Shown here piece by piece: positions 1 through 6,673 of a stretch of DNA of 7,377 nt. The notes below the pieces were generated by a model. The model ran no database searches and had not been told where the DNA came from. It saw nothing but the letters and a program-made list of their open reading frames with translations. The DNA comes from Draconibacterium sp. Lineage in GTDB: Bacteria; Bacteroidota; Bacteroidia; Bacteroidales; Prolixibacteraceae. The position numbers and the translations under genes are program-made. Position 1 is the stretch's first letter; each line of letters starts with the position of its first letter. The stretch spans positions 1 to 7,377 of the forward strand of contig JALUZN010000322.1 in assembly GCA_027011835.1 (NCBI GenBank). The letters are read 5' to 3'.

Positions 1-366
1 ATGTACATTCATTCCATACATTCCTTTTCCACCATATTTGGGCAAAAGTGCCGGATGAATATTTAATATCTTAAAATTTTGAATTAAACTCGACGGAACC
101 AACCAAAGAAAACCCGCTAAAACGATTAATTCAATATCTCTTTCAATTAATTTTTCAACAACTGAATTATTCTTAACAAACGCTTTTCTGTCGAAAACAA
201 ATGTGTCGATACCAAACTTTTCAGCACGTTGTAAAACATAAGCATCTGCATTATTCGACCACACCGAATCTATCGTAACATCTTTATTATCAGAAAAATA
301 TTCTATAATATTTTGTGCATTTGTTCCCGAGCCAGAGGCAAATATTGCTATCTTTTTACTACCCAT
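1..366 (-). CDS. purN: Phosphoribosylglycinamide formyltransferase (GART), N-terminal part; cut by window edge
   Basis: This is the third-step enzyme of de novo purine synthesis. It transfers a formyl group from 10-formyl-tetrahydrofolate to glycinamide ribonucleotide in the cytoplasm. The minus-strand frame opens at ATG 364-366 and stays open for 122 codons to the window edge, so the C-terminal third (with the expected catalytic Asp) lies outside. Residues 1-16 read MGSKKIAIFASGSGTN, a beta strand followed by the Gly/Ser-rich phosphate-binding loop (residues 11-16). Residues 102-110 read NIHPALLPK, the family signature holding the catalytic Asn102 and His104. The start is chosen because the homology begins directly after it. 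It is divergent from acpP, with 181 bp between the two starts. A 14-bp palindrome lies 17 bp upstream of the start. The family assignment is secure; completeness cannot be judged. Confidence 0.95.
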   Translation of the reverse strand, partial: MGSKKIAIFASGSGTNAQNIIEYFSDNKDVTIDSVWSNNADAYVLQRAEKFGIDTFVFDRKAFVKNNSVVEKLIERDIELIVLAGFLWLVPSSLIQNFKILNIHPALLPKYGGKGMYGMNVH

Positions 367-382
367 TTTATTGTTTTATTGT

Positions 383-400
383 TTCGAATATTCGAACGTA
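383..400 (-). promoter_or_regulatory. Possible purN promoter -7 box overlapping a 14-bp palindrome
   Basis: On the minus strand TACGTTCG (393-400) matches the Bacteroidota -7 consensus TAnnTTTG except at one base. No TTG is found 19-21 bp upstream, so the promoter call is weak. The box overlaps the perfect palindrome TTCGAATATTCGAA (383-396), which would cover the region just before or at the transcription start. This layout is compatible with an operator, but neither promoter nor regulator is proven. Confidence 0.3.
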
Positions 401-465
401 GAGTTCAATTCAGAGTATTAAATCTTATGTTTGTCACTACGTTTTCATCTTTTTTAAAAATTTTC

Positions 466-497
466 TTGGAGATTTCGAGCGTAAATGTATTACTTTG
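466..497 (+). promoter_or_regulatory. Bacteroidota-type promoter of the acpP-fabF-rnc operon
   Basis: TTG at 466-468 (the -33 element) is followed after 21 bp by TTACTTTG at 490-497, one base off the -7 consensus TAnnTTTG. Transcription would begin near 504, giving a leader of roughly 45 nt before the acpP ATG at 548. It is the only recognisable promoter ahead of the three tightly spaced genes. Its position also argues against using the in-frame ATG at 485 as the acpP start, because that ATG would lie upstream of the transcript. Confidence 0.55.
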
Positions 498-547
498 CAG
501 CGAATTATTTTAAAACAAATTTAAGTATTAATCAAAATTTTAGAATT

Positions 548-784
548 ATGTCTGACGTTGCAGAAAAAGTAAAAGCAATAATCGTTGATAAATTAGGAGT
601 TGACGAAAGTGAAGTAACTACTGAAGCATCTTTCACTAATGATTTAGGAGCTGATTCACTTGACACAGTGGAGTTGATTATGGAATTCGAAAAGGAATTT
701 GACCTTGCTATTCCGGACGATGAAGCTGAGAAAATTTCAACTGTAGGAGAAGCCATCGCACATATCGAATCGGCTGTAAAGTAG
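548..784 (+). CDS. acpP: Acyl carrier protein
   Basis: This 78-residue acidic protein carries growing acyl chains on a 4'-phosphopantetheine arm during type II fatty acid synthesis in the cytoplasm. The attachment motif GADSL is at residues 34-38, with Ser37 as the modified residue. It is followed by the acidic recognition helix (DTVELIMEFEKEF) and the conserved FDLAIPDDEAEKI region. Length and layout are those of a standalone bacterial ACP. The start at 548 gives the usual N-terminus (MSDVAEKV). An upstream in-frame ATG at 485 would add 21 atypical residues and lies before the likely transcription start, so it is rejected. fabF follows after 20 bp, as in many bacteria, indicating co-transcription. 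Confidence 0.97.
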   Translation: MSDVAEKVKAIIVDKLGVDESEVTTEASFTNDLGADSLDTVELIMEFEKEFDLAIPDDEAEKISTVGEAIAHIESAVK

Positions 785-804
785 TTTAATTTACACTTTC
801 ATTT

Positions 805-2046
805 ATGGAATTTAAACGGGTAGTTATTACTGGTGTAGGAACCGTTAATCCATTAGGGAACTCTGTTGAAGAGTATTGGAAAAATCTTGCCAACGGAGTT
901 AGTGGTGCCGGGCCAATTACATTGTTCGATGCCTCGTTGCAAAAAACACAATTTGCATGCGAGGTTAAGAATTTTGATGCAACTCGGTATATGGAGCGAA
1001 AAGAGGTTCGTAAATACGATTTGTACACTCAGTATGCGTTTGCCAGCACCGATGAAGCTGTACGCGACTCGGGGCTCGACCTTGAAAAGGTTGACCACGA
1101 CAGAACGGGAGTAATTTGGGGAGCCGGAATTGGCGGGCTGCAAACTTTCTTTGAGGAGTCAAGAAGTTATCGAGACGACCGACCTCGTTTTTCTCCGTTT
1201 TTTATCCCTAAAATGATTGCAAATATTGCGGGTGGATTAATCTCCATTAAATACGGATTCAGAGGGCCCAACTATACAACAGTTAGCGCCTGTGCTTCGG
1301 CATCGCATGCCATGATTGACGCCTTTAACATGATTCGCATGGGAAAAGCTGATATGATGGTAACCGGAGGTTCTGAAGCAGGAGTTAATGTTGCAGGAAT
1401 AGCAGGGTTTAACTCAATGAGAGCAATCTCTACCCGTAACGATGATCCTACAACAGCCTCACGCCCATTCGACAAAGACCGCGACGGTTTTGTAATGGGA
1501 GAAGGTTCTGCAGCGTTTATTCTTGAAGAATATGACCATGCAGTAAAACGAGGTGCAAAAATTTATGCAGAATTAGCCGGAGGAGGAATGTCGGCCGATG
1601 CATTTCATATGACTGCTCCCGACCCCGATGGGAAAGGTGCAAGATTGGTAATGAAATGGGCATTGGAAGATGCGGGTTTAAATCCCGAGGATGTTGATTA
1701 CATTAATGTTCACGGTACTTCAACCCCATTAGGCGATATTGCCGAACCAAAAGCTATCATCAAAACATTTGGTGACCATGCATACAAAGTAAGTATTAGT
1801 TCAACAAAATCGATGACCGGGCATCTTTTGGGTGCTGCCGGAGCAGTTGAAGCGTTGGCTAGTATTTTAGCTATTAATAATAGTATTATTCCTCCTACCA
1901 TTAACCATTTCACCGACGATCCGGAAATTGACAATAAATTGGATTTCACATTCAATACTGCCAAAGAACGGAAAGTTGATGTTGCAATAAGCAACACATT
2001 TGGTTTTGGTGGCCATAATGCAACTGTAGTATTTAAGAAACTATAG
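805..2046 (+). CDS. fabF: Beta-ketoacyl-[acyl-carrier-protein] synthase II
   Basis: This 413-residue condensing enzyme elongates acyl-ACP by decarboxylative condensation with malonyl-ACP in type II fatty acid synthesis. It has the thiolase-like fold of the KAS I/II family. The Cys-His-His triad is complete: Cys163 in VSACASASHA, His303 in NVHGTSTPLGD and His340 in STKSMTGHLLGAAGA. These positions agree with those of E. coli FabF. The glycine-rich C-terminal loop with the gating Phe is present around 399-403 (FGFGG). The start at 805 gives the standard N-terminus (MEFKRVVITGVG). It lies 20 bp after acpP, whose product is its substrate carrier, and 9 bp before rnc. FabB is a paralogue, but this length and the full-length similarity favour FabF. 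Confidence 0.97.
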   Translation: MEFKRVVITGVGTVNPLGNSVEEYWKNLANGVSGAGPITLFDASLQKTQFACEVKNFDATRYMERKEVRKYDLYTQYAFASTDEAVRDSGLDLEKVDHDRTGVIWGAGIGGLQTFFEESRSYRDDRPRFSPFFIPKMIANIAGGLISIKYGFRGPNYTTVSACASASHAMIDAFNMIRMGKADMMVTGGSEAGVNVAGIAGFNSMRAISTRNDDPTTASRPFDKDRDGFVMGEGSAAFILEEYDHAVKRGAKIYAELAGGGMSADAFHMTAPDPDGKGARLVMKWALEDAGLNPEDVDYINVHGTSTPLGDIAEPKAIIKTFGDHAYKVSISSTKSMTGHLLGAAGAVEALASILAINNSIIPPTINHFTDDPEIDNKLDFTFNTAKERKVDVAISNTFGFGGHNATVVFKKL

Positions 2047-2055
2047 TAAAACACT

Positions 2056-2787
2056 GTGGTTAAGAGAATTGTACAACGAGTAAAACTCTTTTCGTCTGAA
2101 CGAAAAGAGTTTTACTTATTTTTAAAAGAACTTATCGGATTTTACCCTCAAAACCTGAAATTATACGATCTTGCTTTCATTCATAAATCGGCATCAACAG
2201 TCGATTCGCAGGGGAATTATGTGAACAACGAGCGCCTCGAGTTTTTGGGTGATGCTATTTTAGGTTCTATTATTGCCGATTTTTTATACAATCGCTTTCC
2301 GCAGGAAGACGAAGGGTTTCTAACAAAAACACGTTCGAAACTGGTCAATCGTTCGTTTTTAACCAATCTTACTTTTCAAATGGGGTTGCATGTTTTTATT
2401 AATTCGAACATGACCAAAAGCAACGATAAAAGCCATATTTACGGCGATGCTCTCGAAGCGCTTATCGGTGCTATCTACCTCGATAAAGGCTATGACACCA
2501 CAAAATATTTTGTTACAAAAAAAATTCTTTCGCAGTTTGTCGATTTAAATGAAGTTGAGCAGAGCGACTCGAATTTTAAAAGCCAGTTGATTGAGTGGAG
2601 CCAGAAAAACCGAAAAGAGATTAATTTCGAAACAACTGAAGAGTCGGGCGACAGTACAAAACAGCCAAAATTTAAAGCTATAGTTAAACTCAACAACAAG
2701 CAAATTGGTAAAGGAACCGGCACTTCGAAAAAAGAGGCACATCAGGAAGCAGCCAAACAGGCGCTAAAAAAACTAAGTGACAAATAG
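2056..2787 (+). CDS. rnc: Ribonuclease III
   Basis: This 243-residue endonuclease cleaves double-stranded RNA and processes rRNA precursors and structured mRNAs. The catalytic domain spans about residues 25-160. It contains the signature NERLEFLGD (58-66) with acidic residues Glu59, Glu62 and Asp66, and the second metal-binding segment YGDALEALIGA with Asp131 and Glu134. The double-stranded-RNA-binding domain spans about 173-241 and ends in the KKEAHQEAAKQALKKL helix. The start is a GTG at 2056, because no ATG precedes the conserved part. The roughly 24-residue N-terminal extension resembles that of Bacteroides homologues as I recall them, which supports translation through this region. The gene starts 9 bp after fabF, so it is operonic. 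Codons 8-21 form a perfect hairpin (separate entry), which is unusual and may govern its expression. Confidence 0.95.
   Translation: MVKRIVQRVKLFSSERKEFYLFLKELIGFYPQNLKLYDLAFIHKSASTVDSQGNYVNNERLEFLGDAILGSIIADFLYNRFPQEDEGFLTKTRSKLVNRSFLTNLTFQMGLHVFINSNMTKSNDKSHIYGDALEALIGAIYLDKGYDTTKYFVTKKILSQFVDLNEVEQSDSNFKSQLIEWSQKNRKEINFETTEESGDSTKQPKFKAIVKLNNKQIGKGTGTSKKEAHQEAAKQALKKLSDK
2079..2116 (+). promoter_or_regulatory. Long perfect hairpin inside the 5' end of rnc; candidate RNase III autoregulation site or attenuator
   Basis: Arms AGTAAAACTCTTTTCGT (2079-2095) and ACGAAAAGAGTTTTACT (2100-2116) are perfect reverse complements of 17 bp, closed by a CTGA loop. A further G-T wobble pair is possible at 2078/2117. 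The stem starts 23 nt after the GTG start base and lies within codons. It is followed by TTATTTTT (2116-2123), so it also looks like an intrinsic terminator with an AT-rich stem. In E. coli, RNase III represses itself by cutting a stem in its own mRNA leader. A comparable role here is inferred from the position and the length of duplex. Confidence 0.6.
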
Positions 2788-2832
2788 CCCCCCTTTTCCC
2801 TTCACATCAACAAAAAAGCTAGGTAGATTGAG

Positions 2833-2840
2833 TATATTTG
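2833..2840 (+). promoter_or_regulatory. Bacteroidota -7 box for the LAB_N protein gene
   Basis: TATATTTG (2833-2840) matches TAnnTTTG exactly and sits 18 bp before the ATG at 2859. No TTG is found at the -33 position. The TTG inside this box could open the same reading frame seven codons early, but it would then lie upstream of the transcription start. The ATG at 2859 is therefore preferred, and the gene is probably promoted separately from rnc. Confidence 0.45.
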
Positions 2841-2858
2841 CCCCCTATTAATTTTAAA

Positions 2859-3551
2859 ATGAATCATCTTTTAATTATCGGGTTAGGGTTTTTGGCACAA
2901 GCGCTTTTTTTTATGCGCACCATTACACAATGGTTTAAGTCAGAACAGGAGGGAGAAGTTATTTCGCCAACCGTTTACTGGCAAATAAGTTTGCTGGCAT
3001 CGATATTAATGCTAACCTACGGAATTTTGCGAAATGACTTTGCAATTGTTTTTGGGCAATTCTTGGTTTATAGCATCTATATTCGCAATCTTCAATTAAA
3101 AAAAGCGTGGCACAAAATGCACATCGTTTCGCGAATACTCGCAATTATTGTCCCAATAAGTTATATTTTCTGGCTCATTTTTTCCGACACTCATAATTTC
3201 AGTTCAATAATAAAAAACGAAGATGTATCGCTGTTTTTAATGATTTGGGGAACAACAGCACAATTCGTTTTTATTTCGCGCTTTTTCTACCAATGGATTT
3301 ATTCTGAAAACAGAAAAGAGTCGGTTTTACCGCTAGGTTTTTGGCTGATTAGTACGGCAGGTTCGCTAATGATTTTTGTTTACTCAATCTATCGTCTCGA
3401 CCCTGTTTTATTTGCGGCACACAGTCTGGGCCTTTTTATTTATGCACGCAATATTTTGTTGCATTACGGAAAAGGAAGCCTGTTTTCGAAACTTCATAAA
3501 ATTCCCGGAATAAGTAAATTTATTCATAACATTTCGGATAAAATAAAATAA
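2859..3551 (+). CDS. Membrane protein made of two LAB_N (lipid A biosynthesis N-terminal) repeats
   Basis: This 230-residue polytopic inner-membrane protein contains two copies of the LAB_N domain, a segment first named from the N-terminus of some lipid-A-disaccharide synthases and related in fold class to PQ-loop/SWEET repeats. Repeat A (about 8-80) and repeat B (about 129-201) align without gaps at an offset of 121 residues. Shared positions include AQ 13-14/134-135, Arg20/141, QW 24-25/145-146, SE 28-29/149-150, Pro37/158, Trp41/162, Arg58/179 and RN 76-77/197-198. Each repeat has about three hydrophobic spans, and a further span (about 88-109) joins them, giving seven in total. The tail is basic. 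No glycosyltransferase domain is attached, so it is not LpxB itself. A role in envelope lipid or sugar handling or transport is inference. The LAB_N family call is confident; the substrate is unknown. Confidence 0.8.
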   Translation: MNHLLIIGLGFLAQALFFMRTITQWFKSEQEGEVISPTVYWQISLLASILMLTYGILRNDFAIVFGQFLVYSIYIRNLQLKKAWHKMHIVSRILAIIVPISYIFWLIFSDTHNFSSIIKNEDVSLFLMIWGTTAQFVFISRFFYQWIYSENRKESVLPLGFWLISTAGSLMIFVYSIYRLDPVLFAAHSLGLFIYARNILLHYGKGSLFSKLHKIPGISKFIHNISDKIK

Positions 3552-3567
3552 AAAGGTAACCTTTTTT
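3550..3567 (+). terminator. Possible weak intrinsic terminator after the LAB_N protein gene
   Basis: AAAAAGG (3550-3556) and CCTTTTT (3560-3566) can pair around a TAA loop, and the right arm itself provides the T run, ending at 3567. It overlaps the stop codon. The stem has only two G-C pairs and a 3-nt loop, so termination would be weak; the 131-bp gap to the next gene holds nothing stronger. Confidence 0.3.
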
Positions 3568-3668
3568 CTAATAAAATTAGCGACCAGCTCTTTCAGTGAT
3601 TTTTAGTTCTTTCGCACCAAACAAGAAACAAAACAGGTAAACAATTCTTATAATTCAACTGTTTTTTC

Positions 3669-3676
3669 TACTTTCG
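3669..3676 (+). promoter_or_regulatory. Possible -7 box immediately before the cation transporter gene
   Basis: TACTTTCG differs from TAnnTTTG at one base. It ends 6 bp before the ATG at 3683, so transcription from it would start at or very near the start codon. No TTG lies at the expected upstream spacing, so this is a weak call. Confidence 0.25.
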
Positions 3677-3682
3677 AATTCA

Positions 3683-4546
3683 ATGCAAAACAACAATAAA
3701 TATATTGCACGCGAGGGCTGGCTTTCGATAATCGGGAACATTTTTCTTTTCGGACTAAAATATTGGGCAGGAGTTGTAACCGGATCGTTGGCATTAATTG
3801 CCGATGCCTGGCACACATTAACCGATTCGGTTTCGTCGATAATTGTTTTGATTGGCGGTAAAATTTCAAACAAACCTGCCGACAAAGAACATCCTTTCGG
3901 GCACGGACGAGCCGAACACATTGCCGCAATAATTATTGGCGTTTTACTTGCAATTGTTGCTTTCGACTTTGTATTAAGTGCCTTCGAAAAATTTGGCACA
4001 AAAGAGAAAACCGTTTTTGGAACGGTTGCGTGGGTGGTTACCATCCTCTCTGTTTTAGTAAAAGAGGGAATGGCACAATATGCATTTTGGGCAGCAAAAA
4101 AAGCCAACTCGGCAATTTTAAAAGCCGACGGTTGGCACCACCGTACCGATGCACTTTCTTCGGTAGTTATTTTAATTGGAATTGCCGTTGGAAAATACTT
4201 CTGGTGGACCGATGCCGTACTCGGATTTATTGTAGCAATAATGATTGGCTGGGCAAGTTTCGAGATTCTTTCGAAAGAGATAAAATCGCTACTGGGAGAA
4301 AGTCCATCAGACGAGTTACTACTATCTATTCGCGAAACGGCACAAAGAGCCTGCAAAGAACCGTTGCATATTCACCACATTCATTTACATAAATATGGTA
4401 ACCATACCGAATTGAGCTTTCATATTAAACTACCCCCGCAAATGACCATTGAAGTTGCACACAATATTTGTACAACGGTTGAAAATGCCATAAAAACCGA
4501 ATTGGGTTTTGAAGCCACGGTTCATCCCGAACCAATTCACTGGTAA
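3683..4546 (+). CDS. Cation diffusion facilitator family transporter (probably zinc-type divalent metal efflux)
   Basis: This 287-residue inner-membrane antiporter of the CDF family exports divalent metal ions, usually in exchange for protons. Six hydrophobic spans occupy about residues 12-200, followed by a cytoplasmic C-terminal domain. The transport site shows as HTLTD (His44, Asp48) in the second span and HHRTD (His152, Asp156) in the fifth. An HxxxD pair in both is typical of Zn/Cd-type members, whereas Fe/Mn-type members use DxxxD. The cytoplasmic loop carries HPFGHGR (70-76). The C-terminal domain has many histidines (229-241, His260) and ends near VHPEP (280-284), consistent with the metal-binding dimer domain. 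The family is certain; zinc specificity is inferred from motifs. It lies 131 bp after the LAB_N gene and is convergent with the nucleoside transporter gene. Confidence 0.9.
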   Translation: MQNNNKYIAREGWLSIIGNIFLFGLKYWAGVVTGSLALIADAWHTLTDSVSSIIVLIGGKISNKPADKEHPFGHGRAEHIAAIIIGVLLAIVAFDFVLSAFEKFGTKEKTVFGTVAWVVTILSVLVKEGMAQYAFWAAKKANSAILKADGWHHRTDALSSVVILIGIAVGKYFWWTDAVLGFIVAIMIGWASFEILSKEIKSLLGESPSDELLLSIRETAQRACKEPLHIHHIHLHKYGNHTELSFHIKLPPQMTIEVAHNICTTVENAIKTELGFEATVHPEPIHW

Positions 4547-4567
4547 ATATTTTAGGAGAATGTTTAT

Positions 4568-6058
4568 TCATCCCATAATTGCACCAATAATAGTAGCACT
4601 CATTAGCGATGCCAATGTCCCGGCAATTAACGCTTTTACGCCCAACTTCGAAAGGAGTACCCGGCGTTTTGGTGCCAATGCTCCAATTCCTCCAATCTGA
4701 ATTCCGATGGATGAGAAATTGGCAAATCCGCATAAAATATAGGTAGCCATTATTATCGATTTTGGCTCGGAGAAAAGTCCGGCGGCTTTTAAATCGGCCA
4801 GACTAATGTATCCGATAAATTCGGTTAAAATAAGTTTTTCGCCCAGTAACCTGCCTACCAAAACCATATCGGCGGGAGTAACGCCAATTAACCACATAAG
4901 CGGGGCAAATGTATAACCCAAAATAAACTGTAACGAGAGCTCGTGATACCGTCCGTTTGTACCCGCTTCAATAATTTCGTTCAGCGTTGTCCACTGCCCG
5001 ATTTTCCCTATTATAAAATTAAACATGGCAATAAAAGCGATAAAAGCCAGCAACATTGCCGCCACATTTACAGCCAGTTTTACACCTTGTGTGGTTCCGT
5101 TCGCAATAGCATCTAATACATTACTGCCAATTTTTTCGCGAGTAACTTCAATCTCTTTATTAACATCGTCGGTGGGTGGAACGAGCATTTTCGAAAAAAT
5201 AATTGCTGCCGGAGCCGCCATAATTGAAGCTGCCAAAAGGTGTTTTGCAAATTCGAGGCGCAATTGTGGGTCGTTGCCACCAAGCAGTGCAATGTATGCC
5301 GCCAGCACGCCACCGGCCAGCGTGGCCATTCCTCCGGTCATAACCAGGAGCATTTCCGATTTGCTCATTTTGTCGAGGTATGCCTTTATTAATAGTGGCG
5401 ACTCGGTTTGCCCCAAAAATATATTTCCTGCTACCGAGAGTGCCTCTGCACCCGAAATACGCAGTGCTTTGGTAAAAACCCATGCCAGCGCATAAACTAC
5501 TTTCTGAATAATTCCCCAGTAAAAAAGTAAACTTGTAAGGGCCGAAAAGAAAATAATTGTGGGTAGCACCTGAAACATAAAAATAAACCCATACGTTTCA
5601 ACACTCATTAAATCGCCCAACAGAAATTCGCTGCCAGCTTTTGTAAAGTCGAGTATTTTTACAAAAATATGCCCGAAAAACTCAAACGAAGAACGCACGA
5701 ACGGCACATATAAAACTCCGATAGCAAGTACAATCTGGATGGTTAATCCGATTATTACCGTTCGCCACGGAATCTCTTTTCGGTTCGAGCTAAGTGCATA
5801 CCCGATAAAAATAAGGACGGCCATTCCAAGCAGTCCGCGCAAAAGAGTTACAATAGAAAAAGGTTTATTGTTTTTATGCGAAAGTAAAATTACAGAGTTG
5901 TCGGTACTCTTCTCTTTTTGCGTTAGCTGTTCGCCTTGCTGCTGTTTTGTTTGAGTAATTTGTTCACTGTTTTGCGCAAAACAAGCAGCTTGCACAGGAG
6001 CAGGCTTAAAAAACAAAATGCCGGCGGTTAGAGCCAGCAGCACTAAAAAATACTTCAT
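4568..6058 (-). CDS. Concentrative nucleoside transporter (CNT/NupC family)
   Basis: This 496-residue inner-membrane symporter takes up nucleosides using an ion gradient. Family hallmarks are complete: GNIFLGQTESPLL (211-223, with Asn212, Gln217, Thr218 and Glu219), LTEF (Glu413), and CGFANFSSIGIQIGG (443-457, with Asn447 and Ser450). These correspond in spacing to the sodium- and nucleoside-binding residues of Vibrio cholerae CNT, so sodium coupling is likely. Residues 1-25 form a signal-peptide-like segment (hydrophobic stretch, then PVQA-A). A polar Gln/Lys-rich stretch to about residue 65 follows, then the CNT core from about 68. Comparable N-terminal extensions occur in Bacteroidota homologues as I recall. 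It starts 10 bp after the nuclease-family gene upstream, so the two are co-transcribed. Nucleoside specificity cannot be read from the sequence. Confidence 0.93.
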   Translation of the reverse strand: MKYFLVLLALTAGILFFKPAPVQAACFAQNSEQITQTKQQQGEQLTQKEKSTDNSVILLSHKNNKPFSIVTLLRGLLGMAVLIFIGYALSSNRKEIPWRTVIIGLTIQIVLAIGVLYVPFVRSSFEFFGHIFVKILDFTKAGSEFLLGDLMSVETYGFIFMFQVLPTIIFFSALTSLLFYWGIIQKVVYALAWVFTKALRISGAEALSVAGNIFLGQTESPLLIKAYLDKMSKSEMLLVMTGGMATLAGGVLAAYIALLGGNDPQLRLEFAKHLLAASIMAAPAAIIFSKMLVPPTDDVNKEIEVTREKIGSNVLDAIANGTTQGVKLAVNVAAMLLAFIAFIAMFNFIIGKIGQWTTLNEIIEAGTNGRYHELSLQFILGYTFAPLMWLIGVTPADMVLVGRLLGEKLILTEFIGYISLADLKAAGLFSEPKSIIMATYILCGFANFSSIGIQIGGIGALAPKRRVLLSKLGVKALIAGTLASLMSATIIGAIMG

Positions 6059-6068
6059 TGTTTCTGTT

Positions 6069-6656
6069 TTAAATTTTCTTTCGCTTTTCTATTTCATCTC
6101 TGATAATAGATGCTTTTTCGTAATCTTCGTTTTGAATTGCCTCGTTTAACATCTCTTCTAACTCTTGTGCCGAATAATTTGCGAATGGCGAATCAGAAGG
6201 TTCAGTTTTAACTTTCCCCGAATCGTCTTGAGAAAAATCCTCCTCCGAACTCAGCACAATTCCCGATTTTACCAAAATCTCCTCTGTTGTATAAATGGGG
6301 CACTTAAAACGTAGAGCCAACGCAACGGCATCGGAAGTACGCGAATCGATAACCACCTCTTTACCATCCATTTCGCAAAGTAATTCCGAGTAAAAAATCC
6401 CCTCTTCGAGTTTATAGATAGTAACTTCCAAGAGAACAATATCGAAAGCAACAGCAATGTTCTTTATTAAATCGTGAGTGAGTGGGCGGGGTGGTTTCAA
6501 CCCTTCTAACTGAATGGCAATTGCCTGCGCCTCAACCGGACCAATAATAATAGGAATTCTTCGCTCTCCATTCTCTTCGGCCAAAACAAGTGCATAAGCA
6601 CCTGATTGTGTTTGACTTATAGAGAGTCCTAAAATATTCAAACGAATTTTATTCAT
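6069..6656 (-). CDS. Bifunctional nuclease family (DUF151/BFN) protein with C-terminal UVR motif
   Basis: This is a 195-residue probably cytoplasmic protein. The BFN domain (about 5-132) shows RRIPIIIGPVEAQAI (32-46), RPLTHDL (57-63) and DSRTSDAVALALR (104-116), the conserved blocks of the family. Plant members have been reported to have DNase and RNase activity; the bacterial role is poorly defined. An acidic, low-complexity linker (about 136-160) leads to a UVR motif (about 162-194, ending KASIIRDEIEKRKK), a coiled-coil interaction hairpin found in UvrB/UvrC. This domain pairing is standard in Bacteroidota. The start at 6656 (MNKIRLNILG) is chosen because the in-frame ATG at 6701 lies upstream of the likely transcription start. 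It heads an operon with the nucleoside transporter. Nuclease activity is inferred from the family. Confidence 0.88.
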   Translation of the reverse strand: MNKIRLNILGLSISQTQSGAYALVLAEENGERRIPIIIGPVEAQAIAIQLEGLKPPRPLTHDLIKNIAVAFDIVLLEVTIYKLEEGIFYSELLCEMDGKEVVIDSRTSDAVALALRFKCPIYTTEEILVKSGIVLSSEEDFSQDDSGKVKTEPSDSPFANYSAQELEEMLNEAIQNEDYEKASIIRDEIEKRKKI

Positions 6657-6673
6657 TCTAAATTTGGCCTGTT

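Noticed and set aside
485..547. Upstream in-frame ATG that would lengthen the acyl carrier protein by 21 residues
   Set aside because: It lies before the -7 box and the added residues do not resemble an ACP N-terminus; the start at 548 gives a normal 78-residue ACP.
2788..2832. C-run and A-run after rnc considered as a terminator
   Set aside because: The run of C then T/C then A residues forms no stem, so it is only low-complexity spacer.
3655..4356. 233-codon open frame on the minus strand opposite the cation transporter
   Set aside because: It is antisense to a gene with complete CDF motifs, has no recognisable protein features and is explained by codon bias.
5025..5495. 156-codon open frame on the plus strand opposite the nucleoside transporter
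   Set aside because: It is a shadow of a strongly supported transporter gene; Ala/Ser-rich translation without a domain.
5981..5992. Lipoprotein lipobox at VQAAC in the nucleoside transporter N-terminus
   Set aside because: The residue three before Cys is Gln, not Leu or a related residue, so signal peptidase I cleavage or retention fits better.
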